Source: Devosia pacifica (GTDB taxonomy: Bacteria > Pseudomonadota > Alphaproteobacteria > Rhizobiales > Devosiaceae). From it: a stretch of 64,000 nucleotides of DNA. Position 1 is the first letter of the stretch. Each line of letters starts with the position of its first letter. Position numbers and translations under genes: made by a program. Shown one piece after another: positions 29,970 through 38,264 of this stretch. Below the pieces are notes generated by a model, which searched no databases, was not told where the DNA came from, and was given only the letters and a program-made list of their open reading frames with translations. The stretch lies in assembly GCF_014652635.1 (NCBI RefSeq), contig NZ_BMZE01000004.1, forward strand, positions 310,001-374,000. The letters run 5' to 3'.

Positions 29970-30015
29970 AGGGCTCTCCTGGACAAGCGGCGTATTTCTG
30001 TGCCGTTGTCAAACA

Positions 30016-30030
30016 TATGTCAATGACATA
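30016..30030. promoter_or_regulatory. Palindromic MarR-type operator
   Basis: TATGTCAATGACATA is a perfect 7+1+7 palindrome in the space between the divergent exporter and MarR genes. A TTGTCA (30006-30011) and TACACA (30029-30034), 17 bases apart, could be a rightward promoter with the palindrome between the boxes, so a bound regulator would block it. Confidence 0.6.
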
Positions 30031-30070
30031 CACACTCGGCGTGATATTGGAACTTCAACGATCGTGTCAG

Positions 30071-30631
30071 ATGGCCAAGCCAGTCTCCACCGAAACGTCG
30101 CTTCACCATAAGCAGCTGCAATTCCTGCAGCAGGAGGGAATGTCATCGGCTTCTGCACAGGCAACGATCGTTATCGACCGCATTATGCAGGACCTTCGAA
30201 AGTCGATAGCTCGGCGCGAGCTCGGCCGGATGATTATCGAGCAACTTGACCTCGATATCGAAGCATCGGCTCTCGACATTCTGTTTCTGGTCGAAGGCAA
30301 ACCCGAACTCGATGAGGTCACTGTCGGCACGGTGGCGGAGCGATTGGGGGTAGACCCCTCTCGTGCCAGCAGGTTGGTGGCCGATGCCGTGTCGCGCGGC
30401 GTTCTCAAGCGGGTTGCGTCACAGGCTGATGCGCGCAGGATTTGCCTTGAGTTGACCGATAAGGGCGCGGATTACGCCCGGCGCTTTAGAACCCACAAGC
30501 TGAAGCTGTTTGCGGAGGCGCTAGGCGGCTGGTCGGAGGCAGATCTTGTTCAGTTCTCGGCACTGTTTGAGCGCTTCAGCCAATGGGTTTCAGAAGCGCG
30601 AACCCGCAATCTTTCAGGGCCAGGCAATTAG
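30071..30631 (+). CDS. MarR-family regulator of the divergent exporter
   Basis: 186 residues from ATG 30071 (MAKPVSTETSLHHKQ). An upstream in-frame ATG at 30017 would add 18 residues, but it lies in the palindromic operator and candidate promoter. Winged helix-turn-helix: TVGTVAERLGVDPSRASRLV, then the wing RVASQADARRICLELTDKG. It is inferred to repress the DHA2 exporter and itself. Confidence 0.85.
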   Translation: MAKPVSTETSLHHKQLQFLQQEGMSSASAQATIVIDRIMQDLRKSIARRELGRMIIEQLDLDIEASALDILFLVEGKPELDEVTVGTVAERLGVDPSRASRLVADAVSRGVLKRVASQADARRICLELTDKGADYARRFRTHKLKLFAEALGGWSEADLVQFSALFERFSQWVSEARTRNLSGPGN

Positions 30632-30722
30632 CCGTCGAATTGTGCCGATTGCCCATTGATTGCGTCGGCTTGCGCCGATTAAGTCCGCACACAAAACCGC
30701 ACTCACAATTGGAGTAATTTGC

Positions 30723-31760
30723 ATGAGCATTCGTTTCGGCCTGCTTGGCGCAGGGCGCATCGGTAAGGTTCACGCCCGCGCTGTCTCGTCCAACAGCAGA
30801 GCGCAGCTCGTCGCCGTTGCCGACGCTTTCGAGCAAGCGGCGTCTGATCTCGCCGGACAATATGGCTGCGAAGTGCGGAGCATTGATGCCATCGAGTCCG
30901 CTGCCGATATCGATGCCGTTATCATCTGCACGCCCACCGACACACATGCCGACCTGATCGAACGTTTCGCGCGCGCCGGCAAGGCGATCTTCTGCGAAAA
31001 GCCGATCGATCTCATCATCGAACGCGTCGAAGCTTGCCTGAAGGTTGTGGATGCGGAAGCGGCGACATTGATGGTCGGGTTCAACCGTCGCTTCGATCCG
31101 CACTTCATGGCGCTGAAATCCGTCATCGAGCGCGGCGAGATCGGTGCGGTCGAGATGGTGCAGATCGTCTCGCGTGACCCCGGCGCGCCCCCGGTCGACT
31201 ACATCAAGCGCTCCGGCGGCATCTTCCGCGACATGACCATTCATGATTTCGACATGGCCCGGTTTCTCCTTGGCGAGGCTGTCGAGACCGTCACGGCGCA
31301 CGCTTCCAACCTCGTCGACAAGGCAATCGGCGAGGCCGGCGATTTCGATAGCGCCAGCATCATTCTGACCACCGCCAGTGGTCGGCATGCCTCAATTTCC
31401 AACTCGCGCCGCGCCACCTATGGGTATGATCAGCGCATCGAGGTGCACGGCGCCAAGGGGGCCGTCTCCGCAGAAAATCAGCGTCCGGTGTCCATTGAGA
31501 TCGCAACAGCCGACGGTTACACGCGCCCGCCGTTGCATGATTTCTTCATGACCCGCTACACCGAAGCATATGCCAACGAAATCAGCGCATTCGTTGATGC
31601 GGTTGAATCAAAATCTCTACCGACGCCGAGCGGCCTCGACGGCATGTTGGCGCTCGCACTCGCCGAAGCCGCGCTCAAGTCCGTCAAGGAGCAGCGTGCC
31701 GTAAAGATCTCGGAGGTCACCGGCGCCCTCGCAACGCGTGACGTGTTTCAGGGCCGCTAG
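30723..31760 (+). CDS. iolG: Inositol 2-dehydrogenase
   Basis: 345 residues from ATG 30723 after GGAG. It oxidises myo-inositol to scyllo-inosose with NAD. Rossmann GLLGAGRIGKVHARA, catalytic Lys in FCEKPIDLI, the VGFNRRFDPHF segment, and the catalytic DMTIHDFDMARFLLG motif with Asp/His. It begins the inositol pathway of the iol genes further right. The 3' end overlaps a convergent LacI gene by 4 bases. Confidence 0.92.
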   Translation: MSIRFGLLGAGRIGKVHARAVSSNSRAQLVAVADAFEQAASDLAGQYGCEVRSIDAIESAADIDAVIICTPTDTHADLIERFARAGKAIFCEKPIDLIIERVEACLKVVDAEAATLMVGFNRRFDPHFMALKSVIERGEIGAVEMVQIVSRDPGAPPVDYIKRSGGIFRDMTIHDFDMARFLLGEAVETVTAHASNLVDKAIGEAGDFDSASIILTTASGRHASISNSRRATYGYDQRIEVHGAKGAVSAENQRPVSIEIATADGYTRPPLHDFFMTRYTEAYANEISAFVDAVESKSLPTPSGLDGMLALALAEAALKSVKEQRAVKISEVTGALATRDVFQGR

Positions 31761-32803
31761 CGCTCCGCCTCCTGCGTGCCGACGCTGGCCACCGAGCCAC
31801 GTATCATCAGTTCGCCTGACAGCGCGACGTGGCGCTGTTGGGCTTCCGGGTGTTCGAGGCGGGCAATGATCGTCGCAGCGATCGCTTCCGCCAATCTCGG
31901 AACCGGTTGCGCTACGGCAGTGATGCCTGGCCGATGCAGGGCGAACAGTTCGACGTCATCGAAACTCGCCAGCGAAATGTCCCAGCCTATTGTCAGGCCA
32001 TTATCGCGAAGCCAGCGTAGAACACCGACTGTCATATTGTAGTTGGCGCTGAAAACTGCTGTTGGCGGGGCCTCGAGCGCCATCAAGCGAGAGACGGCGA
32101 AATAGCCGCCTTCTTCAGTCCAATCGCCATTGCAGATGTACTCGGCGACCGTGGGTACGTTGTGCGCAGCCAATGCGCTTTTGTATCCGGCGAGGCGATC
32201 GCGTGCCACGGACCGGTGCAGGGGGCCATGAACGGTAGCAATTCTCCTGTGGCCGGCAGCAATTATCTGCTCCACCAGCAGGGCGCTTGATGCACGATTG
32301 TCGACCAGCACTCTGTCCGCAACAATACCGGGCAGATCGTTGTCGAACAGGATTACGGGTACGTTGTCAGGAAGCTGCTCCTTGGCCGCCTCCCAAAGCT
32401 GTTCATTGCCATCCATCACCACGGCGTCGACGCGATGGTTTGCAAAAAAATCCAGGCCGTCAGCAAACGATCGCGCGTCCTGCTCGTGCCGATAAAGCAG
32501 TACCGTCCTGCCACGCAATCGCAGCAATCGTATGAGATCATCAATCAGCCGCGCATGCACTTGGCCAAGCGAAGGAACCATGAGGCCGACAAACTGCGAC
32601 TTGTTCGACTTCATTGAGGCAGCAGCAGCATTGCGGCGATAGCCCAGCGCCGCAATCGCGTCGGCGATCATGCGGCGGTTGCTTTCGCGCATAGGCCGGT
32701 CATTGAGGTATCTCGAAACCGTACCAAGCGCGACGCCAGCGTGCTCCGCAACGTCGACTATTGTGACCGGGCGGCGTCCGCGAGGCTTTCCTTCAGGCTC
32801 CAC
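31757..32803 (-). CDS. LacI-family regulator
   Basis: 348 residues. The N-terminal helix-turn-helix is TIVDVAEHAGVALGTVSRYLN (14-34, shortened here), with the hinge and a periplasmic-binding-type sensor domain after it. It is divergent from the solute-binding protein gene, and two TGACA-type half-palindromes lie in the gap, so autoregulation and control of that gene are likely. The ligand, probably a sugar or polyol, cannot be read from the sequence. Confidence 0.9.
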   Translation of the reverse strand: MEPEGKPRGRRPVTIVDVAEHAGVALGTVSRYLNDRPMRESNRRMIADAIAALGYRRNAAAASMKSNKSQFVGLMVPSLGQVHARLIDDLIRLLRLRGRTVLLYRHEQDARSFADGLDFFANHRVDAVVMDGNEQLWEAAKEQLPDNVPVILFDNDLPGIVADRVLVDNRASSALLVEQIIAAGHRRIATVHGPLHRSVARDRLAGYKSALAAHNVPTVAEYICNGDWTEEGGYFAVSRLMALEAPPTAVFSANYNMTVGVLRWLRDNGLTIGWDISLASFDDVELFALHRPGITAVAQPVPRLAEAIAATIIARLEHPEAQQRHVALSGELMIRGSVASVGTQEAER

Positions 32804-32828
32804 CCTACCTCCGGAAACTCTGTCTTGT

Positions 32829-32842
32829 TGACATCGTTGTCA
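32829..32842. promoter_or_regulatory. Candidate LacI-type operator, site 1
   Basis: TGACATCGTTGTCA has inverted arms TGACA/TGTCA around TCGT, one base from a perfect TGACAACGTTGTCA palindrome. It lies 26 bases upstream of the LacI gene start, where it could block that gene. Confidence 0.55.
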
Positions 32843-32904
32843 TGTATGCACGCTTTTGGCGGTCAGAATCAAGGCGGGAGCGCTAAGCATCGTTCACAAG
32901 GGAA

Positions 32905-32917
32905 TGACAACGTTTCA
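32905..32917. promoter_or_regulatory. Candidate LacI-type operator, site 2
   Basis: TGACAACGTTTCA shares TGACA-CGTT with site 1, 76 bases away, and its right arm is one base short. It lies nearer the solute-binding protein gene. The pair would suit a LacI dimer pair or looping control. Confidence 0.45.
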
Positions 32918-33014
32918 TTTGCATGCCCGCTCTTGTATGGTAGAGCCAGCCTAAGTTCGGAAAGTCCCGGTTCTGCGCCGGGATGCTCGTGCCACCGCAT
33001 GTGAGGAAAAGACA

Positions 33015-34295
33015 ATGCGCATTGATAGACGACAATTCATGATGGGAAGCGCCGCGCTCGCAGCAAGCCTCGGTGTCTCACCGGCCTTCGCGCAGCAGGC
33101 AATGCTTCGGCTGATCTTCTGGGGTGGCCAGCCGCGCGCAGACCGCACCTATGGCGTTACCGACCTTTACACCGAGGCAAATCCCGACGTTTCGATTGAT
33201 GGTGAATTTCTCGGCTGGGAAGATTACTGGACCAAGCTTGCGACGCAGACTGCTGGCGGCAACGCGCCGGACATCTGCCAGATGGATTACCGCTATATCG
33301 TCGAGTATGCGCGACGTAACACTCTCGTTCCCCTCGATGAGTATGTCGGCGGCGTGCTGGACCTTAGTAATTTCGATGAAGACCAGATCGATGGCGGTCG
33401 CATTGATGGTTCCCTGTACGGCATCAGTCTCGGGTCAAACGCGGGGTCGACGCTCTATAATGCCACTGCGTTGAGCAATGCCGGCATCGAGATCGATCCA
33501 ATGTCGATGACGTACCCGGAATTGCTGGAAGCAGGCGCGCGCTTCGCTGAGGCTCAAGACGGCATGAAGCTGCTTTCCGACGGTAGCGGCGTTGAGTTGC
33601 TGCTGGAGAATTGGCTGCGTCAGAAGGGCAAGGCCCTCTATACCGCCGAGGGTGAACCGGCCTTTGAGGCCTCTGACCTTATTGAGTGGTTCCAGCTCTG
33701 GAACGAACTGCGCGCCGCAGATGCCTGTGTCAGCGCCGAAGTTCAGGCCGCCGATGTCGGCCCGGCCCAAACCTCGGTTCTCACGACAGGCCAGGCCGCG
33801 ACTGCCTTCAAGACGTCGAACCAGCTCGTGGCCTTCCAGGAGATCAACGAGGATAATATCGATATCGCGATCTATCCGAAAATTTCCGAGGATTCGACCG
33901 GCGGGCACTACCGCAAGCCGTCAATGTTCTTCTCGGTCACCAGCTCCAGCCAGGATCCGGAAGCCGCGGCGCACTTCATCAACTTCTTTGTCAACGACAT
34001 TGAAGCTGGTCGAATTCTCGGTGTGGAGCGCGGAATTCCCGCCGATTCAGAAGTGCGCCAAGCCATCGCCCCAGAGCTTGACGAGAAGAGCAGGGCGGCT
34101 CTGGAGTTCGTTGCGAACCTCGGCGAGCTGGCTGGTCCGCTGCCGCCGCCACCTCCGCCTGCCGCTGGCGAAATCGAAAAGGCACTGATCACAAAGAGCC
34201 AGGAAGTCGCCTTCGGCATGCAGTCGCCGGAAGACGCCGGTCAGGCGTTCTTTGATGAGGTCAACAGCATCCTCGAACGCGGCTCGGTCAACTGA
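33015..34295 (+). CDS. Extracellular carbohydrate-binding protein of an ABC importer (orphan)
   Basis: 426 residues. Signal MRIDRRQFMMGSAALAASLGVSPAFA is twin-arginine-like. The mature part has the family 1 solute-binding pattern (LRLIFWGGQPRADR, NAPDICQMDYRYIVEYAR, AAHFINFFVNDIEAGRILGVERGIP). A proline run (PLPPPPPPAAGE) near residue 375 is unusual. No permease or ATPase gene is adjacent, so its transporter must be elsewhere or is missing. A LacI gene stands divergently, suggesting sugar-dependent expression. The sugar is unknown. Confidence 0.87.
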   Translation: MRIDRRQFMMGSAALAASLGVSPAFAQQAMLRLIFWGGQPRADRTYGVTDLYTEANPDVSIDGEFLGWEDYWTKLATQTAGGNAPDICQMDYRYIVEYARRNTLVPLDEYVGGVLDLSNFDEDQIDGGRIDGSLYGISLGSNAGSTLYNATALSNAGIEIDPMSMTYPELLEAGARFAEAQDGMKLLSDGSGVELLLENWLRQKGKALYTAEGEPAFEASDLIEWFQLWNELRAADACVSAEVQAADVGPAQTSVLTTGQAATAFKTSNQLVAFQEINEDNIDIAIYPKISEDSTGGHYRKPSMFFSVTSSSQDPEAAAHFINFFVNDIEAGRILGVERGIPADSEVRQAIAPELDEKSRAALEFVANLGELAGPLPPPPPPAAGEIEKALITKSQEVAFGMQSPEDAGQAFFDEVNSILERGSVN

Positions 34296-34313
34296 TCGAT
34301 CCCATAGAACAAG

Positions 34314-34345
34314 AAAAAAGGGGGAGCATTTGCTCCCCCTTTTTT
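34314..34345. terminator. Bidirectional intrinsic terminator
   Basis: A6-GGGGGAGC-attt-GCTCCCCC-T6: a perfect eight-pair GC stem with A and T runs on either side, so it can end both the solute-binding protein transcript (plus) and the iol operon (minus). It lies between the two convergent stops. Confidence 0.92.
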
Positions 34346-34350
34346 CTGTC

Positions 34351-35154
34351 TCAGTTATCGAACAGCCATTCGTGTTCCTTGGCGTTGTGGAATTTCCACG
34401 TCCGCTTCGGACCGGCCATCACGTTGAGATAATAGCTGTCATAGCCGTGGATCGTCGCCACCGGATGGTAGCCGCGGGGCACTAGCGAGACATCGCCGTC
34501 TTCCAACGCCATCGCTACATCGAGCGAGCGGTCATCGGTGTAGACGCGCTGCATGGCGTAGCCCTGCGAAGGGTTGAACCTGTGATAGTACGTCTCTTCC
34601 AGCAGGCTCTCATGCGGCAGGTTGTCAGTATCGTGCTTGTGCGGCGGGTAGGAAGAGGTGTTGCCCGCCGGTGTGATCACCTCGACCACCAGCAGCGATT
34701 CCGCCGGATCGGTCTCCGGCAGAATGTTCACAACATGCCGTGTGTTCGAGCCCTTGCCGCGGGTGATCCGGGGGTTCGTGCCCGGCGGTATGACACGGGC
34801 AGGCAGGCTTCCGCCTTCACCGGGGGCGCTGCACACGGCGAGTTCGAGATCCGTCGTCGCCTCGGCATGCCAGGATTGCCCAGCCGGGATATAGACAGCG
34901 TAAGGCTCGCCCTCGAACGGGCTCATCCGCTCGCCCAGTTCGCCGAACGACTCGTCGCCGACCGTGATCTTGGCCTTGCCCGTCACCAGAACCAGGCAGA
35001 CTTCTTCGCGCCCGGTTTCGGCAGATGCGGTCTCGCCGCTGGCGAGCTTGTGAAGTGCAAAGCCCACATGGCCCCAGCCGGCGGATTCTGGCGTGACCTT
35101 GTGAACGAGGCCGGATTTAGCGCTCGGGCGGACCCGGAGGTCTGGTTGTGTCAT
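34351..35154 (-). CDS. iolB: 5-deoxy-glucuronate isomerase
   Basis: 267 residues, a double-cupin enzyme that turns 5-deoxy-glucuronate into 2-deoxy-5-keto-gluconate. Metal-binding residues are in SYPPHKHDTD and LEETYYHRF, and in the C-terminal VPRGYHPVATIHGYDSYYLNVMAG (shortened use). It is last in the leftward iol cluster. The 5' end overlaps the preceding small membrane protein gene by 38 bases. Confidence 0.94.
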   Translation of the reverse strand: MTQPDLRVRPSAKSGLVHKVTPESAGWGHVGFALHKLASGETASAETGREEVCLVLVTGKAKITVGDESFGELGERMSPFEGEPYAVYIPAGQSWHAEATTDLELAVCSAPGEGGSLPARVIPPGTNPRITRGKGSNTRHVVNILPETDPAESLLVVEVITPAGNTSSYPPHKHDTDNLPHESLLEETYYHRFNPSQGYAMQRVYTDDRSLDVAMALEDGDVSLVPRGYHPVATIHGYDSYYLNVMAGPKRTWKFHNAKEHEWLFDN

Positions 35155-35350
35155 CTGGTGGGGTCTCCTTCGGGAAGGCGATAAACAATGTGTAGATGGC
35201 GTAGGCCAGCATGCCGGCCGTCAGCACGCCCCATAGCGGCTCGCCGCCGAACCACTCCCAGCCACACCAGACGGCGATGACCGCCGTCAGAATGATGCGT
35301 AGCCAGAGCGGCCGCAGCCATCTGGTTTCGTCTTGCTTCACTCCGTCCAC
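35117..35350 (-). CDS. Small membrane protein within the iol cluster
   Basis: 77 residues with two hydrophobic segments (about 16-33 and 40-59) and a proline-rich end (PPDDTTRPPGPPER). It lies between iolE and iolB on the same strand; its last 38 bases overlap the start of iolB in another frame. No known motif. The overlap suggests translational coupling. Confidence 0.65.
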   Translation of the reverse strand: MDGVKQDETRWLRPLWLRIILTAVIAVWCGWEWFGGEPLWGVLTAGMLAYAIYTLFIAFPKETPPDDTTRPPGPPER

Positions 35351-35396
35351 CTTTCTGCATGTCCGCGATGATGGATAGAGTATTTCGGCGCGCCGA

Positions 35397-36314
35397 TCAG
35401 CCCCTTGGAAAGCCCTGGGTCTCGACGGTGTAACCGGCGGCAGTCATGATCCGCATCAATTCCTTGTAGCCGACCTCTGCCATCTTCAGCGGCGGGTTGG
35501 CCTTCGGGTCCTGTTCAGCCTCGACCACGAACCAGCCTTCATAGCCGTGCTCGGCCAGGCGCTTGACCAATGGCTCGAAATCCAACGATCCGTCGCCGGG
35601 CACGGTAAAAGCGCCGAGCGCCACGGCATCGAGGAAGGATTGCTTCGTACGGTCCAGCCCGTTGATCACGTCAAGGCGCAGATCTTTGACATGCACGTGG
35701 TTGATCCGCGCATGGTACTTGTCGATCGCCCGCATCGCGTCGCCACCGCCGAACACCAGATGTCCGACATCCAGCAGCAGCGGAATGCCGGCGCCCGAGT
35801 GGTTCATGAAGGCGTCGAGCTCGTCCTCGGTTTCGACCACCGCCGCCATGTGGTGGTGGTACGAAAGCGGCATGCCACGTTCCGCGCACCATTCGCCGAA
35901 TTCGGTGAGCTTGCGCGCGTATGCCTTCATCTCATCGTCGTCGAGACGCGCCTTTTGCGCCAGCGGTGCCGAGCGGTCACCCTGGATCGAACGGCCGACT
36001 TCGCCGTAAACGATGCACGGTGCACCGACTGCGCGAAACAGCTCGATCATCGGCTCAATGCGGTCTTTGTTGGCCGCAAGTTCCTCGTTGACGAGCGTAC
36101 CGGAGAACCAGCCACCGCAAAGCGTTACGTCCGCTTCCTTAAGAATCGGCAGCATCACCTCAGGGTCGCTCGGGAACCGGCGGCCCATTTCCATGCCGGT
36201 AAACCCGGCGGAGCGGGACTGCCGCAGACACTCTTCCAGCGAAACGTCGTCGCTGAGTTCAACCAGATCGTCGTTCCACCAGGCGATGGGCGACATGCCG
36301 AGTTTGGCTTTCAC
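35397..36314 (-). CDS. iolE: Inosose dehydratase
   Basis: 305 residues, xylose-isomerase-like TIM barrel. It dehydrates scyllo-inosose to the trihydroxycyclohexane-dione. Metal-site acids and histidines are in LLLDVGHLVFGG, INHVHVKDLRLD and FVVEAEQDPKANPP. The N-terminus KLGMSPIAWWNDDL is typical. It is 47 bases after iolD. Confidence 0.94.
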   Translation of the reverse strand: MKAKLGMSPIAWWNDDLVELSDDVSLEECLRQSRSAGFTGMEMGRRFPSDPEVMLPILKEADVTLCGGWFSGTLVNEELAANKDRIEPMIELFRAVGAPCIVYGEVGRSIQGDRSAPLAQKARLDDDEMKAYARKLTEFGEWCAERGMPLSYHHHMAAVVETEDELDAFMNHSGAGIPLLLDVGHLVFGGGDAMRAIDKYHARINHVHVKDLRLDVINGLDRTKQSFLDAVALGAFTVPGDGSLDFEPLVKRLAEHGYEGWFVVEAEQDPKANPPLKMAEVGYKELMRIMTAAGYTVETQGFPRG

Positions 36315-36361
36315 GGGTATGCTCCTCCACGCCGCTCAGGGCGCTGCGTTTACGCGTTGTC

Positions 36362-38209
36362 CTAGCCGATGCGCTGCGCTTTGAGCGCGTCGACATAGCC
36401 CTTGCGGGCACTGTTGACCTGTTCGCGATCAGACACTTCCGGCACGGCCACGTCCCACCAGGCGCCGCCGGCGTCGGTTGTCTCGAGCGGGTCGGTATCG
36501 ATGACGATCACACTGGTGCGCTCTTCGGATTTGCTCTCCGCGAGGGCCGTCTCCAGCTCGCTGATCGAGGAAACCTTGCGTGAGCTGGCACCCATCGAGG
36601 CTGCGTGCGCAGCAAAATCGATTCCCGGCAGAGTGACATGGTTGGTGTCCTTCAACAGATTGTTGAAGTTCGCACCACCTGTCGCCATCTGCAGGCGGTT
36701 GATGCAGCCATAACCGGCATTGTCCAGCAGAACGATGGTGAGCTTGGCGCCCAGCATGATCGCGCTGGCGAGTTCCGAGTTCATCATCATGTAGCTGCCG
36801 TCGCCGACCATCACCACGACGTCGTCATCGGGTCGTGCCAGTTTCACGCCAAGACCGCCGGCAATCTCGTAGCCCATGGTCGAAAAACCGTATTCGAGAT
36901 GGTAGCTGCCCGGGCCGGTCGATTTCCAAAGCTTGTGCAACTCGCCCGGTAGGCCGCCGGCCGCACACACCAGAACCGAGTCAGGGCGCGCCCGCTGCAC
37001 CGCACCGATTACCTGCGCATCCGAGGGCAGGGCAGCGTTGGTTGTTGCGGTCACCGCATCGGCAGCTTCGAGCCAGGTCTGCTTTTCCTCAAAGGCACGG
37101 GTGCGCCACTCGTCGGAAACTTCCCAGCCCTTGAGCGCCTGGTCGAGCGCTGCGAGGCCGGCGCGCGCATCGGCCACCAGCGGCAGCGCGTTGTGCTTGG
37201 CGGCATCGAACGGCTGAACGTTCAGCCCGACAATCTTGAGATCTTCGTTCTGGAACAGGGCCCAGGAGCCGGTGGTGAAATCTGCGAGGCGCGTGCCGAC
37301 AGCCAGAACCAGATCGGCTTCCTTGGCCAACGCATTCGAGGCTGAGGACCCCGTCACCCCGACCGATCCCATGTTGAGCGGATGATCGTGCGGTAGCGAG
37401 CTTTTGCCAGCCTGCGTCTCCATCACCGGAACGCTGTGTTCTTCGGCGAACTGCATAAGGGTTTCGGTGGCTTCCGAATACAGCACCCCGCCGCCGGCGA
37501 TCAGCACCGGCTTGCTGGCCTTTCGCAGCGCCGCTGCTGCCTCGGCGAACTCGTCGGCATCTGGCATGATCCGGCGTGGCATCCAGACCTTCTCGGCAAA
37601 GAAGCTCTCAGGATAATCATAAGCTTCTGCCTGTACGTCCTGACAGAGCGAAAGCGTTACCGGGCCGCACTCTGCCGGGTCGGTCAGCACCTGCATGGCA
37701 CGACGCAAAGCCGGAATGATCTGTTCGGGCCGCGTAATCCGGTCGAAATAGCGGCTGACCGGCTTGAAGCAATCATTGGCGGAGATGGTGCCGTCGCCAA
37801 AATCCTCGACTTGCTGCAGCACGGGGTCGGGCAGGCGGTTGGCAAAGATGTCGCCCGGAAGCAGCAGCACCGGGATGCGATTGACATGTGCCAGCGCCGC
37901 CGCCGTCACCATGTTCAGCGCGCCGGGGCCGATGGAGGAGGTGCACGCCATGAACCGGCGGCGGAAATTCGCCTTCGAGTAGGCGATTGCTGCGTGGGCC
38001 ATGCCCTGTTCGTTTTGCGCCCGGTAGGTCGGCAACTGGTCCTGCACCGAGTACAGCGCCTCACCGACGCCCGCCACGTTGCCATGACCGAAAATCGCGA
38101 ACAGGCCGCCGAAAATCGGCACCGTCTCGCCATCGATGATGGTCTTTTGCGCGCATAGGAATTGCGCCACGGCCTGCGCCATTGTCAGGCGGATCGTGTT
38201 CTGGGCCAT
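36362..38209 (-). CDS. iolD: 3D-(3,5/4)-trihydroxycyclohexane-1,2-dione acylhydrolase
   Basis: 615 residues, a thiamine-diphosphate enzyme that opens the inositol ring. N-terminal PYR domain with NEQGMAHAAIAYSK (Glu for the cofactor), C-terminal cofactor motif VGDGSYMMMNSELASAIMLG. Length and motifs match IolD. It follows iolC by 55 bases. Confidence 0.95.
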   Translation of the reverse strand: MAQNTIRLTMAQAVAQFLCAQKTIIDGETVPIFGGLFAIFGHGNVAGVGEALYSVQDQLPTYRAQNEQGMAHAAIAYSKANFRRRFMACTSSIGPGALNMVTAAALAHVNRIPVLLLPGDIFANRLPDPVLQQVEDFGDGTISANDCFKPVSRYFDRITRPEQIIPALRRAMQVLTDPAECGPVTLSLCQDVQAEAYDYPESFFAEKVWMPRRIMPDADEFAEAAAALRKASKPVLIAGGGVLYSEATETLMQFAEEHSVPVMETQAGKSSLPHDHPLNMGSVGVTGSSASNALAKEADLVLAVGTRLADFTTGSWALFQNEDLKIVGLNVQPFDAAKHNALPLVADARAGLAALDQALKGWEVSDEWRTRAFEEKQTWLEAADAVTATTNAALPSDAQVIGAVQRARPDSVLVCAAGGLPGELHKLWKSTGPGSYHLEYGFSTMGYEIAGGLGVKLARPDDDVVVMVGDGSYMMMNSELASAIMLGAKLTIVLLDNAGYGCINRLQMATGGANFNNLLKDTNHVTLPGIDFAAHAASMGASSRKVSSISELETALAESKSEERTSVIVIDTDPLETTDAGGAWWDVAVPEVSDREQVNSARKGYVDALKAQRIG

Positions 38210-38264
38210 GTATCTGCTCCTCGCCGGGTTGCCGGTTTTCGCTAAGCGTTCAGTGTGACGATCT

